Of a DNA stretch of 64,000 bases, positions 27,929 to 39,102 are shown piece after piece. Origin of the DNA: Turbatrix aceti (Eukaryota > Nematoda > Chromadorea > Rhabditida > Panagrolaimidae); contig OZ017768.1 in the NCBI GenBank assembly GCA_963969345.1, forward strand, positions 8,766,718-8,830,717, given 5' to 3'. A model generated the notes under the pieces. The model was not told where the DNA came from, did no database searches, and saw nothing but the letters and a program-made list of their open reading frames with translations. Positions within the stretch are counted from its first letter, which is position 1. The number at the start of each line of letters is the position of its first letter. Made by a program: the position numbers and the translations under genes.

Positions 27929-29995
27929 TTAACTTGAGATAACTGAGAGAGACTTTGAAGGTTGTGCAGTTGGCAGAGACGAAGGCAAAGTAGGCGACGT
28001 CGAAGTCGTAGTCGTCTGGGCAGAAGAGGCAATTCGAGAAGCCTCGCGCTCGGCCTGTAAAACATCGTAAAACAATATTTACAGGCGTCAACACATTTTT
28101 TTTCCTAAAAAATTTTTTTTATCAAAATTGTATCGAGTAGAAAAAAGTCACACGTCATCCATCCATCGTACAGGTGACCAATGTTTACTTTTTTGAATAA
28201 TGACAAACGAGAAATGTGATAAGAAAACAGGGGTATGTAGTATCTCGAGCAAAATAAACACGACATAGATCAAATTCCGAAAACTCATTCACAACAAAAA
28301 AGGGGTGAGTTTTAAGAAAACGTATATCCCAGAATTTGTGGATTTGTCCGCGGATTAGACGCGACCTCATTCCATGTTTGTTTCACCGGATAAAGTTTTT
28401 CGATATCCGCAAACATTTCTAATAACCACAATTTTAAAACTCTGTATTTCAGAAAAACAATTTTTATGATAAAAAATGGGAAAAAATGCTAAAAAAAAAG
28501 TAACAGAATTCTACAAAAATTTTTTTTAAATTTTTTTATCGTCGAATTTTGTAATATCAAAAATTACAGTTTTTTTATGGAAAAGTTTTTTTTTCAGTTT
28601 TTTTGGAGTTATGCAAAAAAATGAAAAAAAAAACTTTAAAAAAAAGTAGTGCAAGTTATTTTTTTACTTTTTTTATTGTCGATTTTTTTATCAATAAATG
28701 TGAAGACAAAATTTTACACTTTTTTTACAATTTTACAAAAAACTGAAACAAAAAAATTGCGTGTAAATAGCAAAAAAATTTTTTATAAAAAACCAACCTT
28801 GAGGCGCTTCAAAACGTCCCCGGAACGAGCACGAAGCATTTCCTGCTGTTCGCGGACCGTCATCGACTTTTTGCCGTGAATAGAGTTAGACGGGCGATCG
28901 GCATTTTTCACGGCTTCCTGCCAGGCGCTCGGAGTCTTGAGATCCGACATCGAGCAAAAGTTGAGCTGGACCTTGACCGGGTTGCTGCCCCCACCTGCTC
29001 CTGCACTGGGACGCCGGGCAATCTTGCCATTCGCCTTAGATTGGGCATTGGCCCGGGGAGCAGGTTTGACTGCCACCGAAGACTCCTTAGCGATAGACCG
29101 GGGCTGCTTCGGGGCAGGAGGACCCCGCGGGGTGGGAGCCGGACGGGCAGACAGAGCAGCTTGCAGGCGACGACGTTTCGCTTCGAGATCCATCTTCGAA
29201 ATACCGTTTCCGGTGGATACGGTAGGGGTAGGCTTGGTACGCTTGACACCGACTGGGGCAACCGGCTTTGGAGCAGCTGGGATGCTGGCGTTGTTGTCTA
29301 GCATGGCGATCGCTTTGTGGAAGTCTAGGACATCTGAAATCTGCCAAAATGGTGAAAATGTGGTTTGAACCTTCGTTTGGGCAACGTTGTCCTTCGTAAA
29401 GAAAAAAAAACAGGGAAAAAACACATCGCACAACTTCAAAAATCAAAAAGAAAGGAAAAAAATAACGAAAAACGAACATTTACTTTAGGTATCGTAAAAA
29501 TGTTTCGAATACCGTAAAAAAAGTAACAAACGATCATTTACGATAGCAATCGATTCCTCGTTACAAAAACGAAACTTTTGAAGCGAAAATCACATGACAC
29601 GATCCGAGTAAACATTTTCTACTGTAAAAAGTACCGTAAGAAAATAACAAAGGGTCGATCGTTCCTTTGTTTTTATAAGTAACTCCTACAGCGAAAAATA
29701 ACGCGATACGATGAATGCAAGTGTTTTTCATCCAATGTGAACCGTAAAAGTAAGAAGTATCGTAAAAATGTAATAAACGATGAATTACGATATCGTCCGC
29801 TTCATTTTTTCAAAAACGATACTTTTACAGCGAAAATCAAATCATGCGATCAATGTCACCTTTTTTTTACCATATTGATCACTTTTGAACACCATTTTGT
29901 CCATATTTTTCAAAACAGTACTCACCGTTTTGTCTCATTTTTTGACCATTTTTAGAACCCTGAATATTCGCAGACAGCCTCTGGACACCGGACAT
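27929..29995 (-). CDS. Basic low-complexity protein, unknown
   Basis: Three exons join in phase: 29995-29959, 29333-28798 and 28054-27929, giving 232 residues. The N-terminus (MSGVQRLSANIQDVLDFHKA) is a predicted amphipathic helix spanning the first splice junction, which supports the join. A Pro/Ala/Arg/Lys-rich middle contains DLEAKRRRLQAALSA, and a helical segment reads MTVREQQEMLRARSGDVLKRLKAERE. The last exon is Ser/Thr-rich. Basic composition suggests nucleic-acid or chromatin association, but no domain is recognised. A 5' exon within 30070-30218 is possible, as the frame is open upstream of the chosen ATG. Confidence 0.55.
29490..29860. repeat. Degenerate tandem repeat with CGTAA motifs, about 120-bp unit
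   Basis: About three units share the order CGTAAAAA, TAACAAACGAT, TTACGATA, CGATCGTTCC or similar, AACGATACTTTTACAGCGAA and AAATCA-ATG-GATC. It lies in the long first intron of the gene at 27929-29995. Shorter CGTAA-rich stretches of the same flavour occur in introns and spacers at 31900-32220, 34860-35250, 57060-57500, 58380-58680 and 60690-60850. Confidence 0.6.
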
Positions 29996-30515
29996 AAATG
30001 CGTACAATAACCTGTTTACAGCCAAGGTGTATTGCCAGACAACGATTGCCGTAGCCGACGAGCAGAGCAAGCCGTCTAAAACATTTTTTAATTAAATCCA
30101 GAGGACATTCAAAAATTGTATAAATGCACCCAACTAATAGGAGGGATGTCACACAGCAGACGGCAACTCTATAGTCGTGCACACTCAAGGCTGGCTCGTG
30201 CGTCGTCACAGGAGGCATTTCTTATCGATGGGAAAACAAGTGATTATGCTGATTTGTGAGGTCAGAGAGAAGAACAAACTATAAAAAAAAGTTGGCAGAG
30301 CGAAGAATAGCAGGCAAATGAAAGTTGACAAAATCGTAAAATTAAGGGTTCCTGACGCGAAAATTTTTGCAAACTGAAAATTGTTCAATTGCTTTTTTTC
30401 TAGCTTGAAGGATTTTTGGCGAGTTTTTTGGGTTTGTGAGATTCGTTTTTCGTGTTTTTTGATCGGTAATGACGGTAGAAGAGTCATAAGAACGGTTTCA
30501 GACAGCAGACGCGTG
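29996..30515. other. Divergent intergenic region
   Basis: This separates the minus-strand basic-protein gene from the plus-strand gene at 30516. A minus-strand open stretch over 29957-30218 has a hydrophobic segment but no consistent splice join, so it may be 5' untranslated sequence. Confidence 0.4.
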
Positions 30516-31073
30516 ATGGCGGCGCTCTCGCGGTCGGAACGCATTTTGCGTGTGCTTCAAACGTATCCACGACACTTGTTCAACAAGTATCCGGAACAAT
30601 TCGTCGCTTACTCCACGCTCGGCGTCGCTGGTGCCATTTGCCTGGCCTACAAAATCAGCAAGTACGGTGTTGATGGAGGTGAGTTGGTTTTTGAAAAAAA
30701 TGTGGAATTTGAGTTAAAATTAAATTTTTTTTGTGCTCAAAACGAATTTTTTCCTATTTGTTTTCATTGGATTGAAGTAAGTTTTCTTATTGACAAACGA
30801 ACCTTTTGGGATTTAAAATTTTCTGATTTTTATTTATTTTAAGATTGACAAAAAAATTTTTTTTGATTTTTTTTGGATTACGGTTTTTATTTTTTTTTCT
30901 AATTTACAGTACGCCCGTACTACCGTGGACGCTACCAAGTCGTTCGACCGGATGACCCGATCGCCCTCAACTGGCGTACCCCCGAGGAATACCCACCACC
31001 GTATCTCTCGAATCGCGACAACGAAAGCTTCGATACCGTTTCCCGTGATTACGGCTGGAAGAACAAGATTTGA
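30516..31073 (+). CDS. Small single-pass, probably mitochondrial membrane protein
   Basis: Exon 1 (30516-30678) and exon 2 (30910-31073) join in phase 1 to give 108 residues. A basic N-terminus (RSERILRVLQTYPRHLF) precedes one hydrophobic helix (FVAYSTLGVAGAICLAYKI). A soluble tail follows with RPYYRGRYQVVRPDDP and WRTPEEYPPPYLSNRD. The size, single helix and aromatic/Pro-rich tail resemble accessory subunits of respiratory complex I, but I cannot assign a named subunit. The Met at 30516 is chosen because the basic amphipathic start looks like a mitochondrial signal. Confidence 0.6.
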
Positions 31074-31609
31074 AGGGCTCCGGCTTGGCGCTGACAGCGG
31101 TCAACGCGACGGCTTTCATTCATTCTCCCTGATTGCGGTCGTCTGACTCGTGTTGTAGATTGTCTTGACTATTTTCTTTGTCTTAGGATATGCATGTGTC
31201 ATTAAATTACGATCATTTTTTGGTTATTTGAAAATGGAGTGTTTTTTTGTAAAAAAGTTGAAAATTGGTGTTTTCGGAATTTTTTTAACTTTGAAGAAAA
31301 AAGTCAGGTCCCCGATTGATTTTTGCCTGCCACGAGAGCGTTTGTTTTTGGCAGGGTCAAAAACAGAAAAAAAAACATAGCATCTCGAAATTTTTTTGCG
31401 CACGAATTCGTTATGAAAAAAAAAGAACGCGGCAGCGAAAGAACGATTGACTTGTATCTCGAAGCAAAAAAAAACAAACGTCTTTCAATTGTTTTCCCGC
31501 AGAAAGAAAAGCGCGGTGCGTTCCGTGGTCAGTTTCGTCCAATTTTTTTCCGCCGAACCATTTTTGTGGAATTTTTTCTTCCAATTCGTTTTTTATGAAT
31601 TTTTTAGCG

Positions 31610-32826
31610 ATGTCAGTACCCGAACTCATCCCGACGCAGGAAAATGAGTACACCCGACTCGTCGTCGACGGTTATCTGTATTCCCGGAGGCGAAAGAATC
31701 TCGACCGGACACTCGGAGACATCTTCCAGTGCACCTCCACCTGTGGTAGTCGCTCGAAAAAGTGCACTGCAAAATACAGGCACTATTCTGATAACCAGAC
31801 CATCAGAGTGCACGGCACCTCGGTGCACCACCATCACCCGCAGCCCACCGATCGCATCCAGCAGCTCGTGAGTTTTATAATTTTTTTTTGTTTTTACAAA
31901 TTTGTGTAAAAAATCGTAAAAACACCGTAGGTCTAAAAAATACAAAATATTGTGGTTTTTTTTTGCTTTTTGAGCGTAAAAAAAAATAAATGTCGTATTC
32001 TCACAATCAGCGATTTTTGAACGTAATACAAAGAAAAAACGTTGTTTTTCATAAAACTGGTAAAAAATGAAAAAAAATACCGTAAATTTATCGTTTTTTA
32101 GCGTAAAAATATAAAATATTGTAATTTTTCGTTTTCTGAACGTAAAATGGTTTAAAAAATGTCGGAACTTTCTTGTTTTTTCAAAAACTTTTTTGAACTA
32201 AGAAAAATGTTCATTTTTCATAAAACCAACCCTAAATTTTTTTCATGTTCTTAGAATACCTAAAAATTTATGCTCTGTGTTTTCAGAGACGCGATGCTCA
32301 AGAACACGGATGGCACGTCATCGCAGTGACTGCCTCGTCCGAAATCCCGACGATGCCGTCCCGACGAAGGAGAACGCCCTGGACCCCACGATCATCCCGG
32401 TCCGTCAGGGTCTCGAGGAGAACGTCGCGGGAGATCTCGTCGGTCTATACGGTGCCGACTCCGACTCCGCGCAACCGGCCTCCAACGATGGACTCATTTT
32501 TCGGTGATTCCCCCCTGCCTCCTCTTCCGCGGGCATCAGCGGTGCGCCCCACGAGAGCAAGGCCACATTCCCCCGGAATGCCTTCCACGTCGGCCGGATG
32601 GCCTTCCGATGTCTCTCGCGAAGACGAAGAAGAAGACGGCGACTCGACACCACTGGTGACGCGTGAATCAGTCCGCCGCAACATTCACTTTTCCTGCGTA
32701 CAAAGGACCGAAGCCGGAAACGAACCATCGTCATTGATTACCGTAGCTGTGTGCGACAGTGAGCTCGAAGACTTTGCAAATGTAATTGAAGAAGCGATCC
32801 GAAGACATGCTACAACTTTGCGGTGA
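31610..32826 (+). CDS. FLYWCH-type zinc-finger protein
   Basis: Exon 1 (31610-31867) and exon 2 (32287-32826) join in phase 0 to give 265 residues. Residues 15-80 or so match a FLYWCH module: LVVDGYLYSRRRK, then IFQC, a KKC about 10 residues on, and HHHH as the ligand pair (C, C, H, H for one zinc). The usual Trp of the WxC step is Phe here. FLYWCH proteins in nematodes bind DNA and repress genes. The second exon is Ser/Arg/Pro-rich with an acidic patch (EDEEEDGD) and a C-terminal helix. TTTTTTAG lies 2 bases before the ATG, a likely trans-splice acceptor. Confidence 0.65.
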
Positions 32827-33809
32827 TTTTTTTTCTCGTGATGATTAGGCAAATAAATGGGATTAAATTTAAATTTATTTTCGCTGAAAAATCTAGCAGA
32901 ACTGTTTGCTTCTTACGTTTCAATGGTCTCACCGGGAATTTTCATTTTTTCGCTCAAAGACCCTTGTTTTATCTATTCCGTGTTTTTTAGGCCAAAATAC
33001 TTCTAATATCCGCTGTTTTTTTCGTTTTGCATGCATTTTTTAATCACCTATGTCATCAGGTAATATGCGCCTGTGCACATGGCTTCATTAAAATTTGGCC
33101 CGAACCGACCAGTCCTAGTAATCGAATTCCCATCTGCCCGTCATATTTTTTGAGTGTGGGAGGGGATGTTGCTGCTGTTCCGTTCACCTGCTTCGCCTTG
33201 GGCTATGCTAACCCATTTTGCTTTGTCTCCCATCTTTCCAGGGTCTTTCACCTTTTTCCTGTTTGCTTTGCAAAAAAAATCATTCCACATATTCTCAGTG
33301 TTTCTCATTTTTTGCAGCCAATTTTTTTCGCGATGGTTCTCGTTTGTTGTTTGTGTATTTTCTTTCAGCCGGGTTATTTTTTATTTTTTTAATTGTACGC
33401 GGTTATTTTTTATTTTACGCTCACTTGCTCACTTTTTTTTGTTTTTTGACGGTAGCCTAAAGTTTTTGACGTTTTCGACAGATTTTTTTCGCTTTTTTTT
33501 TATCAAAAACCTCGATTTTTTGCATTTTATTTCTATTTTTGGACCTGTTTACCTTTGTGTAAGGTGTCCAAAGAAAGCCAGGCAGGCAGGCAGCATGCAG
33601 CGTCGAAAGAACGCATGCGACGACCGGCCGCTGCATTTGAGTGTGCACTGGCGAAAATCAATGGTTCGTAAGCAAGGGAGCGTGGGGGGAAAACTAAAAA
33701 AAAAAATCGTCAAGTAATATCAATTGACTGAGACTTTTAAAATCATTTTTCCGACAAAAAGCTTGCTTTGATCGTTTGCTCAATAGTCTGAGATTTGTGT
33801 AAAAGATTA
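32827..33809. other. Intergenic
   Basis: No credible gene. A 187-codon plus-strand frame over 33154-33717 is driven by T-rich sequence encoding Phe runs and has no homology that I recognise. Confidence 0.5.
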
Positions 33810-33903
33810 TATCCCAGCGGAGTCTTGATCTCCGGCCCTTCGTATGTCCCATGGCTAAAACGGCCTCATAAGTACGACGCTCTAACCACTGAGCTACTGG
33901 GAT
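33810..33903 (-). tRNA. tRNA-Ile (anticodon TAT) with intron
   Basis: The minus strand has a perfect 7-bp acceptor stem (ATCCCAG / CTGGGAT), a D stem GCTC/GAGC, an anticodon stem TCGTA/TACGA and a T stem CGGAG/CTCCG. The loop CTTATG places TAT at 34-36. About 21 bases (starting AGGCCGTTTTAGCC) lie between positions 37 and 38, where eukaryotic tRNA introns occur; removing them leaves 73 bases. The T loop is ATCAAGA, with A in place of the almost invariant T54, and position 37 is G rather than A. Either the gene is functional with unusual loops or it has begun to decay. Confidence 0.75.
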
Positions 33904-34117
33904 GTCGATTTTTGCCCTGTTGCCTTCATTTTTAAACTGGATTTTTCAAGCATTCTTTTTTTGTTTGTTTTTGCGTATTTGAACGTTATTTTGTTGAAAA
34001 ATATATTTTTTTAAACAAAAAATATCTAAAATTAATAACGAAAAACATTTTTCATAAAATTTACGTTTTTTATCGTCAAAACATCCTCAAAACCAACAAA
34101 ATAGGCAAATAGGCCCG

Positions 34118-35471
34118 TCAGAGGGCATCAACAGCTATCGTCCGTTGCAGGTCCTTTGTCCGATCGACAATCGCGGCCTGGAGACAGGAGTACACCTTGG
34201 CATTGGCGTCAAAAGCCGATTCCAGCATTTTTTCGAGCTGACTGACGTGGTAGCCGTTTTTGTAATCCAGCATGACTGTTTTACGTTCACCGTCTGAAAA
34301 ATAATTAATTTTAACCATAAAAGCAAAAAAAAGTCAAAAACTCACTCAAACAAGCAGCAATGACCCTCGGAGCATTGCTCCGACTCTCGACATAGTTGAG
34401 ATCCGTGCAGACGTGTCCGTGGACGACGCCACACTCAACGGCTGAGACAATGCCCTTCACCGGAATGCCAGCGTCCATGAGAGCGAGGGAAATGGCGTTG
34501 ATGCACGTCGCAATGTGCGATCCATCGCCCTAAAAAAAGAAAAAAATAGAAAAATGTATTCAATCAAGCAAAATAGAGCAAGAGCGAACAAACCTGCAAA
34601 ACTTCACAGAAGACATCGACGCGAGTCTTTGGATAGGAAGCTCGATCGACGACGTTCTTGATTGTGCGCTCGAGAATCTTGGAGGCTTCTTGCGATCGTT
34701 GAGCGCGTTTTTTGGATTTGGATGAGAAACTGGCCATCGAAAATTGACAGTTGATGAAGCATTGGTCGTCGCTTGCACGGAGATTGCTGTGACGAGGACC
34801 GTAAACCGCACAGATCACCTGGAATAAATAAAAAATAGACGTGAAAAAAACACAAAAGTAAAAAAACACCGTTATCGCAAAAAATGTGAAATATGGTAAA
34901 CTTTTCGCTTTTTGACCGTAAAAACAACAAAATATCGTAAACTGAATAAATTCTAAACGTAAAACAAAGAAAAACATTGATTTTCCAAAAAGATACAAAA
35001 CATCGTCAAACAAAAAAACTAAATTGTGCAATTCTTGAATGAAAACCGTAACACTGCCCTAAACAAATTCAAATATCGTAAAACTATCGATGACAGTAAA
35101 CTCCATTTTGAACGTAACTAAAAAAACGTTATTTTTTTCTGAAAAATATAATTTATCATACATTTTTTGCTATTTTGAACGTAAACCATAACATTGGCCT
35201 AAAAATATAAAACATCGTAACCACGCGTGTTTCAATGTAATTCGCCAGAATAACGTAAAATTTTTGATTTTTTGTACGAAAAACTCCATTTTTTATAAAA
35301 CCATCCCCCAAAAAAACCAACCTTGGTCTCTCCCTGCTCGTAGTAAACCGACCCATCGGCATGAGGATACAATCCAAACTTGTAATTGATATTTCGGATC
35401 TGATCAAACCGTCTGCCATCGTACCGCACCCCGTAGGCATCATAAGTATTGACACGCTTCGGTCGAAGCAT
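34118..35471 (-). CDS. exos-4.1: Exosome core subunit RRP41 (EXOSC4 homologue)
   Basis: Four exons join in phase: 35471-35322, 34818-34594, 34529-34346 and 34293-34118, giving 244 residues, close to the human protein. The RNase PH fold is recognised by VRYDGRRFDQIRNI, YPHADGSVYYEQGETK, VICAVYGPR, RVDVFCEVLQGDGSHIATCINA and LMDAGIPVKGIVSAV. RRP41 is one of six RNase-PH-type subunits in the ring of the RNA exosome, which threads RNA to the catalytic subunits in nucleus and cytoplasm. It starts 18 bases after the TIMM10B stop codon and in the same frame, so both are probably made from one transcript. Introns contain CGTAA-rich repeats. Confidence 0.93.
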
Positions 35472-35489
35472 CGTAAAAGTTTGTTTGTC

Positions 35490-35861
35490 TTACTGCTGCA
35501 CTTCTTGAGGAGTCTCAGACAGGGCAGGTGGAGCGTTGGCGGCGGCAGCAGCAGCGGCAGCGGCTTCTTGTTGCTTGTTGAAGAGTAGTTTCGGTGCCAA
35601 TTCAGCAAAGTTGACCATGAGACGGCGGTTTACGCGCATCTGCTTGTCGATACACCTTTGGACGCAGACGTTTTCGCTATCGATGAGTTTGTTGTGGTTA
35701 AACTCGACGATGCAAGACGAAAAACAGCGCTCGGTTAGGGTGTTGTAGACTGTGAGGAATTCTTTCAGCTAAAAAATGATAAATACCAATTAGAATCGTA
35801 ATTTTGAATGCAAAAAGGTAAAAAAACTCACCTGATGAATATCACCAATTGCAGAACCCAT
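35490..35861 (-). CDS. Mitochondrial small Tim chaperone TIMM10B (Tim9b type)
   Basis: Exon 1 (35861-35832) and exon 2 (35768-35490) give 102 residues, matching the usual length. The twin CX3C signature is present: CFSSC at 25-29 and CVQRC at 45-49, preceded by [14 protein letters not shown]. Small Tims chaperone hydrophobic precursors across the intermembrane space; this member sits with the TIM22 translocase. The Ala-rich tail ends EVQQ. A CTTTTAG acceptor near 35891 precedes the ATG by about 30 bases and could receive a spliced leader. It is the upstream partner of RRP41. Confidence 0.88.
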
Positions 35862-36369
35862 AAAGTTGGGAGGACGAGTCGAGTAGTCCTAAAAGTAATT
35901 TAGGTCATGTGTGTACGGCACGGAGCACATTGATTATGCATAACGAACGGTGAAAAGTAACGATACAAGCATGGAATAACAAACTCCATAGAGAAGAACG
36001 GAAAAACCGTACAAACATAACATCTTCCGTCGCGAACAAAATTTTCGCTGCGAAAACCCTCGGCAGAGCGTCGTCTCTGGAAATCGACGTACACACAGAA
36101 AAAGCAGCCAAGCCGAGTTGTTGTTGTTTTCTTGTGGATTTTTTACGAATAATTCTTTGTTCCTGTTTATCGTGTTTTTTGTCTTTTTCCCTTGCCAGTA
36201 GGGCATTACACATTTTTTTGACAACAACTGACTTTTTTAGAAATTTCTGAATTTTTTTTTTGACTTTTCATCAATAAAATAAAAAAAATCGTTATTTATC
36301 GCGTGCGGTGTAAAAAAATCCTATGCCCCTTATTTTTGCTTATTTTTCAGTGAATTTTTTTGAATCGAT
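35862..36369. other. Divergent promoter region
   Basis: This separates TIMM10B/RRP41 (minus) from the AT-hook gene (plus). No further gene is seen. Confidence 0.5.
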
Positions 36370-38361
36370 ATGGCAGCTGAGGATTCCAACGACCAGCGTG
36401 ATTCGGTCTCCCCCGAACTCTCGAATCCGAGGGCTTTTGGCCAGCGTGGTGCCACCACAACCACCGAAAACTCCACCACGACCAACATCGTCGACGTCGA
36501 CGACAACCGCGACTCTTCTGCGGATTCTCTATCCCGTAAGAATTTTTTGTAACATTCAAAAATTTTTTTGGGGTAATGGAAAAATTTTTTTATAGCAAGA
36601 AAAAAATGTTTCGCTATTTTTTGGGATTTTTGTTGTGCATTTATTGATTTTTGCACAATAAGCTGGTGGATGGGTGCATTTTATGAAAATATAAAGAAAG
36701 TCGCTTTCGTGTTGTGTTGTGTTGTGTCTTTCTTGTCGGGTTGGTGTGGTGTGTTCACTGGAAATATTTTTTGTAGGGGGTGAAATTGATTTTTTTTGTT
36801 GTGGATTTTTTTGCGTGTAAAATTATTTTTTCTGTTTACATTTTTTTAATTTTTTTTATTGTAATCAGAAAAATTAAAAATACACTTTTTTAATTTAAAA
36901 GTGTATTTTTAATTTTTCATAATTTTTTGCCCATTTTTTTGCATGTATTCAAAAATGTTTGTTTAGTGAAACGACGTCGATTTTATATTATTTCGTGCAT
37001 AATTTTTTTTTATAATTTCGAAATTTTTTACCATACATATTTATTTTTCCTACAATTTGTAAAATTATTTTTTAGATATATTTTTTTTTAATTTTAAATT
37101 TTAAATTATTTTTAAATTTTTTAAAATCAGAAAAAATGTCATTTGCTTTGAAAAAAATAAAAAAATAATAACTGTTCAAATTTTTTCAGGCGACGCATCG
37201 ACTCCCTCAAACAAGAGCCCCAACGGCGAAGAATCATCTCTGAACGGAAAAAAAGATGCCGAAGACGGCGAAGATGCCCAGCCAGTCATTCTGCCAAAAC
37301 GCCGTGGACGTCCGAAGAAATCCGTCGACGGCATCGTTCCTCCGCCCAAGAAGAAGCCGCCTGTCGAGCCTTCGACTATCGACCGTTTTCCCCGGCGTCT
37401 GGGTCGTCCGCCAAAGAGATACGCCGACGAAGTCAACGACGGCGGGAATTTCAAGCGGCCGAAAACTGATCTGGACGGTTCGTTTTTTTTTCAATCTTTT
37501 TTATTCAACTTTGCAAAATTAAAAAAAAATGTTTTTTATTGTTTTTGAAAATTTTTAGAATCCCGAGGCCCAGAAGTCGTCACCCAAGCTCCGATCTTCA
37601 ACGTGAACAGTTATTACACCATTCAGAATTCGACGGCATTTTTCGGTGGCATGAGCGAAGTTGACGTCTCCCAGTTTGTCCAGGAATTTGTCGGGTCTGC
37701 CGAGGGTCAGGCTGCTGCCAGGGTCACTCTCGATGGCACAGTCGTCGAACCTGCCTCTCCAAATTCTGACGCGGCACTCGATTCCACCGAATCCGTTGAA
37801 TCGACCGGAAATGGCACTTCTTTGCCTTCAAATGTCAAATCTGAACTCCAGGACGACGTTTTGCCGTCGAACAAGGACGAAGGCAGCAAACCCGCCACCC
37901 CGACAACGCCTGTCTCCATTCTGCGCCGCAGAACGCCTTCCGGCACCCCAACCGGGACTCCATCGTCTTCCAAGCGGGTCGGATTCGTCATTCCTGTCTA
38001 CGAACATTTTATTCCCTGCCGACCCCAGCAGTTTGGCGGAACAATGAGTCACAGAACGGACACCAACTCCAATGGAAACGGCTGGAACAACCACAACTCC
38101 TCTCCTGCCTCGGCATCTTCCAACGAGGAACCCTCCCCGGCGCTCCAGGCATTCATCCAGAAAATGTGGACCGAAGCAAAAGCAGAGGGGGAGAATGAGA
38201 CGCTCTCGGAAGAGCAGATCCAGCGCATCGGCAAGATTACGCTTTTCAAAGAGGTTTGTCATTGTTTTTAATTTTATTTAAAAAAAAATTTATGAATTAT
38301 TTTTCAGGCGTTCGCAAAGCACAACCAATGCCTCGCTTTTCTTCGCAAAATGCCGAGATAA
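36370..38361 (+). CDS. AT-hook DNA-binding protein
   Basis: Four exons join in phase: 36370-36535, 37190-37477, 37559-38253 and 38308-38361, giving 400 residues. Two AT-hook cores are visible: KRRGRPKK at about 92-99 and RRLGRPPKR at about 124-132, each around the Gly-Arg-Pro that enters the minor groove of A/T-rich DNA. The rest is Ser/Thr/Asp/Asn-rich and looks disordered until a C-terminal helical segment (ALQAFIQKMWTEAK to FAKHNQCLAFLRKM). A role in chromatin or transcription is inferred from the hooks. I recognise no further domain or orthologue. Confidence 0.8.
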
Positions 38362-39102
38362 TTTTTTTATGATCGCCGATTTGTCCTCGAGCATCCCAAC
38401 ACGAAAGACCACCGATCGCAGTCGATTATCGCATTTTCATCAGTTTTCAGCGTTATTGTTATTTACTTTTTTTATCATCTTCACACATTTTTTCATCATT
38501 ATTATTAATGAATGAATTGATTTTTGCACCATTTGGAGACAAAATTAAATAGAAAATCAGGGAAAAAGAAGCAAAAAATGGGGGGGGGGGAATTATAAAA
38601 AACTTGCATTGGAAGATTCAAACCAGGTTTTGTATTGGGTAACCGAAAGTTTTTTATCTAGGCTGACTATCAGAGGTGGTCATTTATTGAACTTGAATTA
38701 CAAAGTTCAATTGTAGCAAACGGGGGGGGGGGCGTGCGCATTGCAAGTAAAATAAATTCAGATTTTGCCGGTGATACCCACCATTTGTTTTGTGTTTAAT
38801 TAAAAATTTGTTAAAAAATCGTTAGTATAGTTATTGTAAAATTAATTGAAGTTTTTTTTTTTAAAATTAATTTTCCGAGGATTCCGAGCCGAGCATTCGA
38901 GCCGCTCGACTCGTCTCAAATTCTTCGAGCCGAGCATTCGAGCGAGCGGCTCGGCTCGCTCGACAACTCTGATACGTACGCTCGGCAAACTCCAATAAAT
39001 CAAGAGATATCAAACGAATTTTATTGAACTTTTCTTTCTTTGATAAATTACAACATGACACATATTTACATGAATGATAAAAAACGACGTTTTTAGTTAC
39101 CA
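38362..39102. other. Intergenic with G-runs and GC-rich direct repeats
   Basis: Two runs of about 11 G occur (38580-38590 and near 38722-38732). A GC-rich stretch at 38876-38970 holds two direct copies of CGAGCCGAGCATTCGAG and a palindromic GAGCGGCTCGGCTCGCTC. No gene is seen. Confidence 0.5.

Noticed and set aside
33154..33717. 187-codon plus-strand frame
   Set aside because: Phe-rich translation of T-runs with no recognisable domain or splice context.
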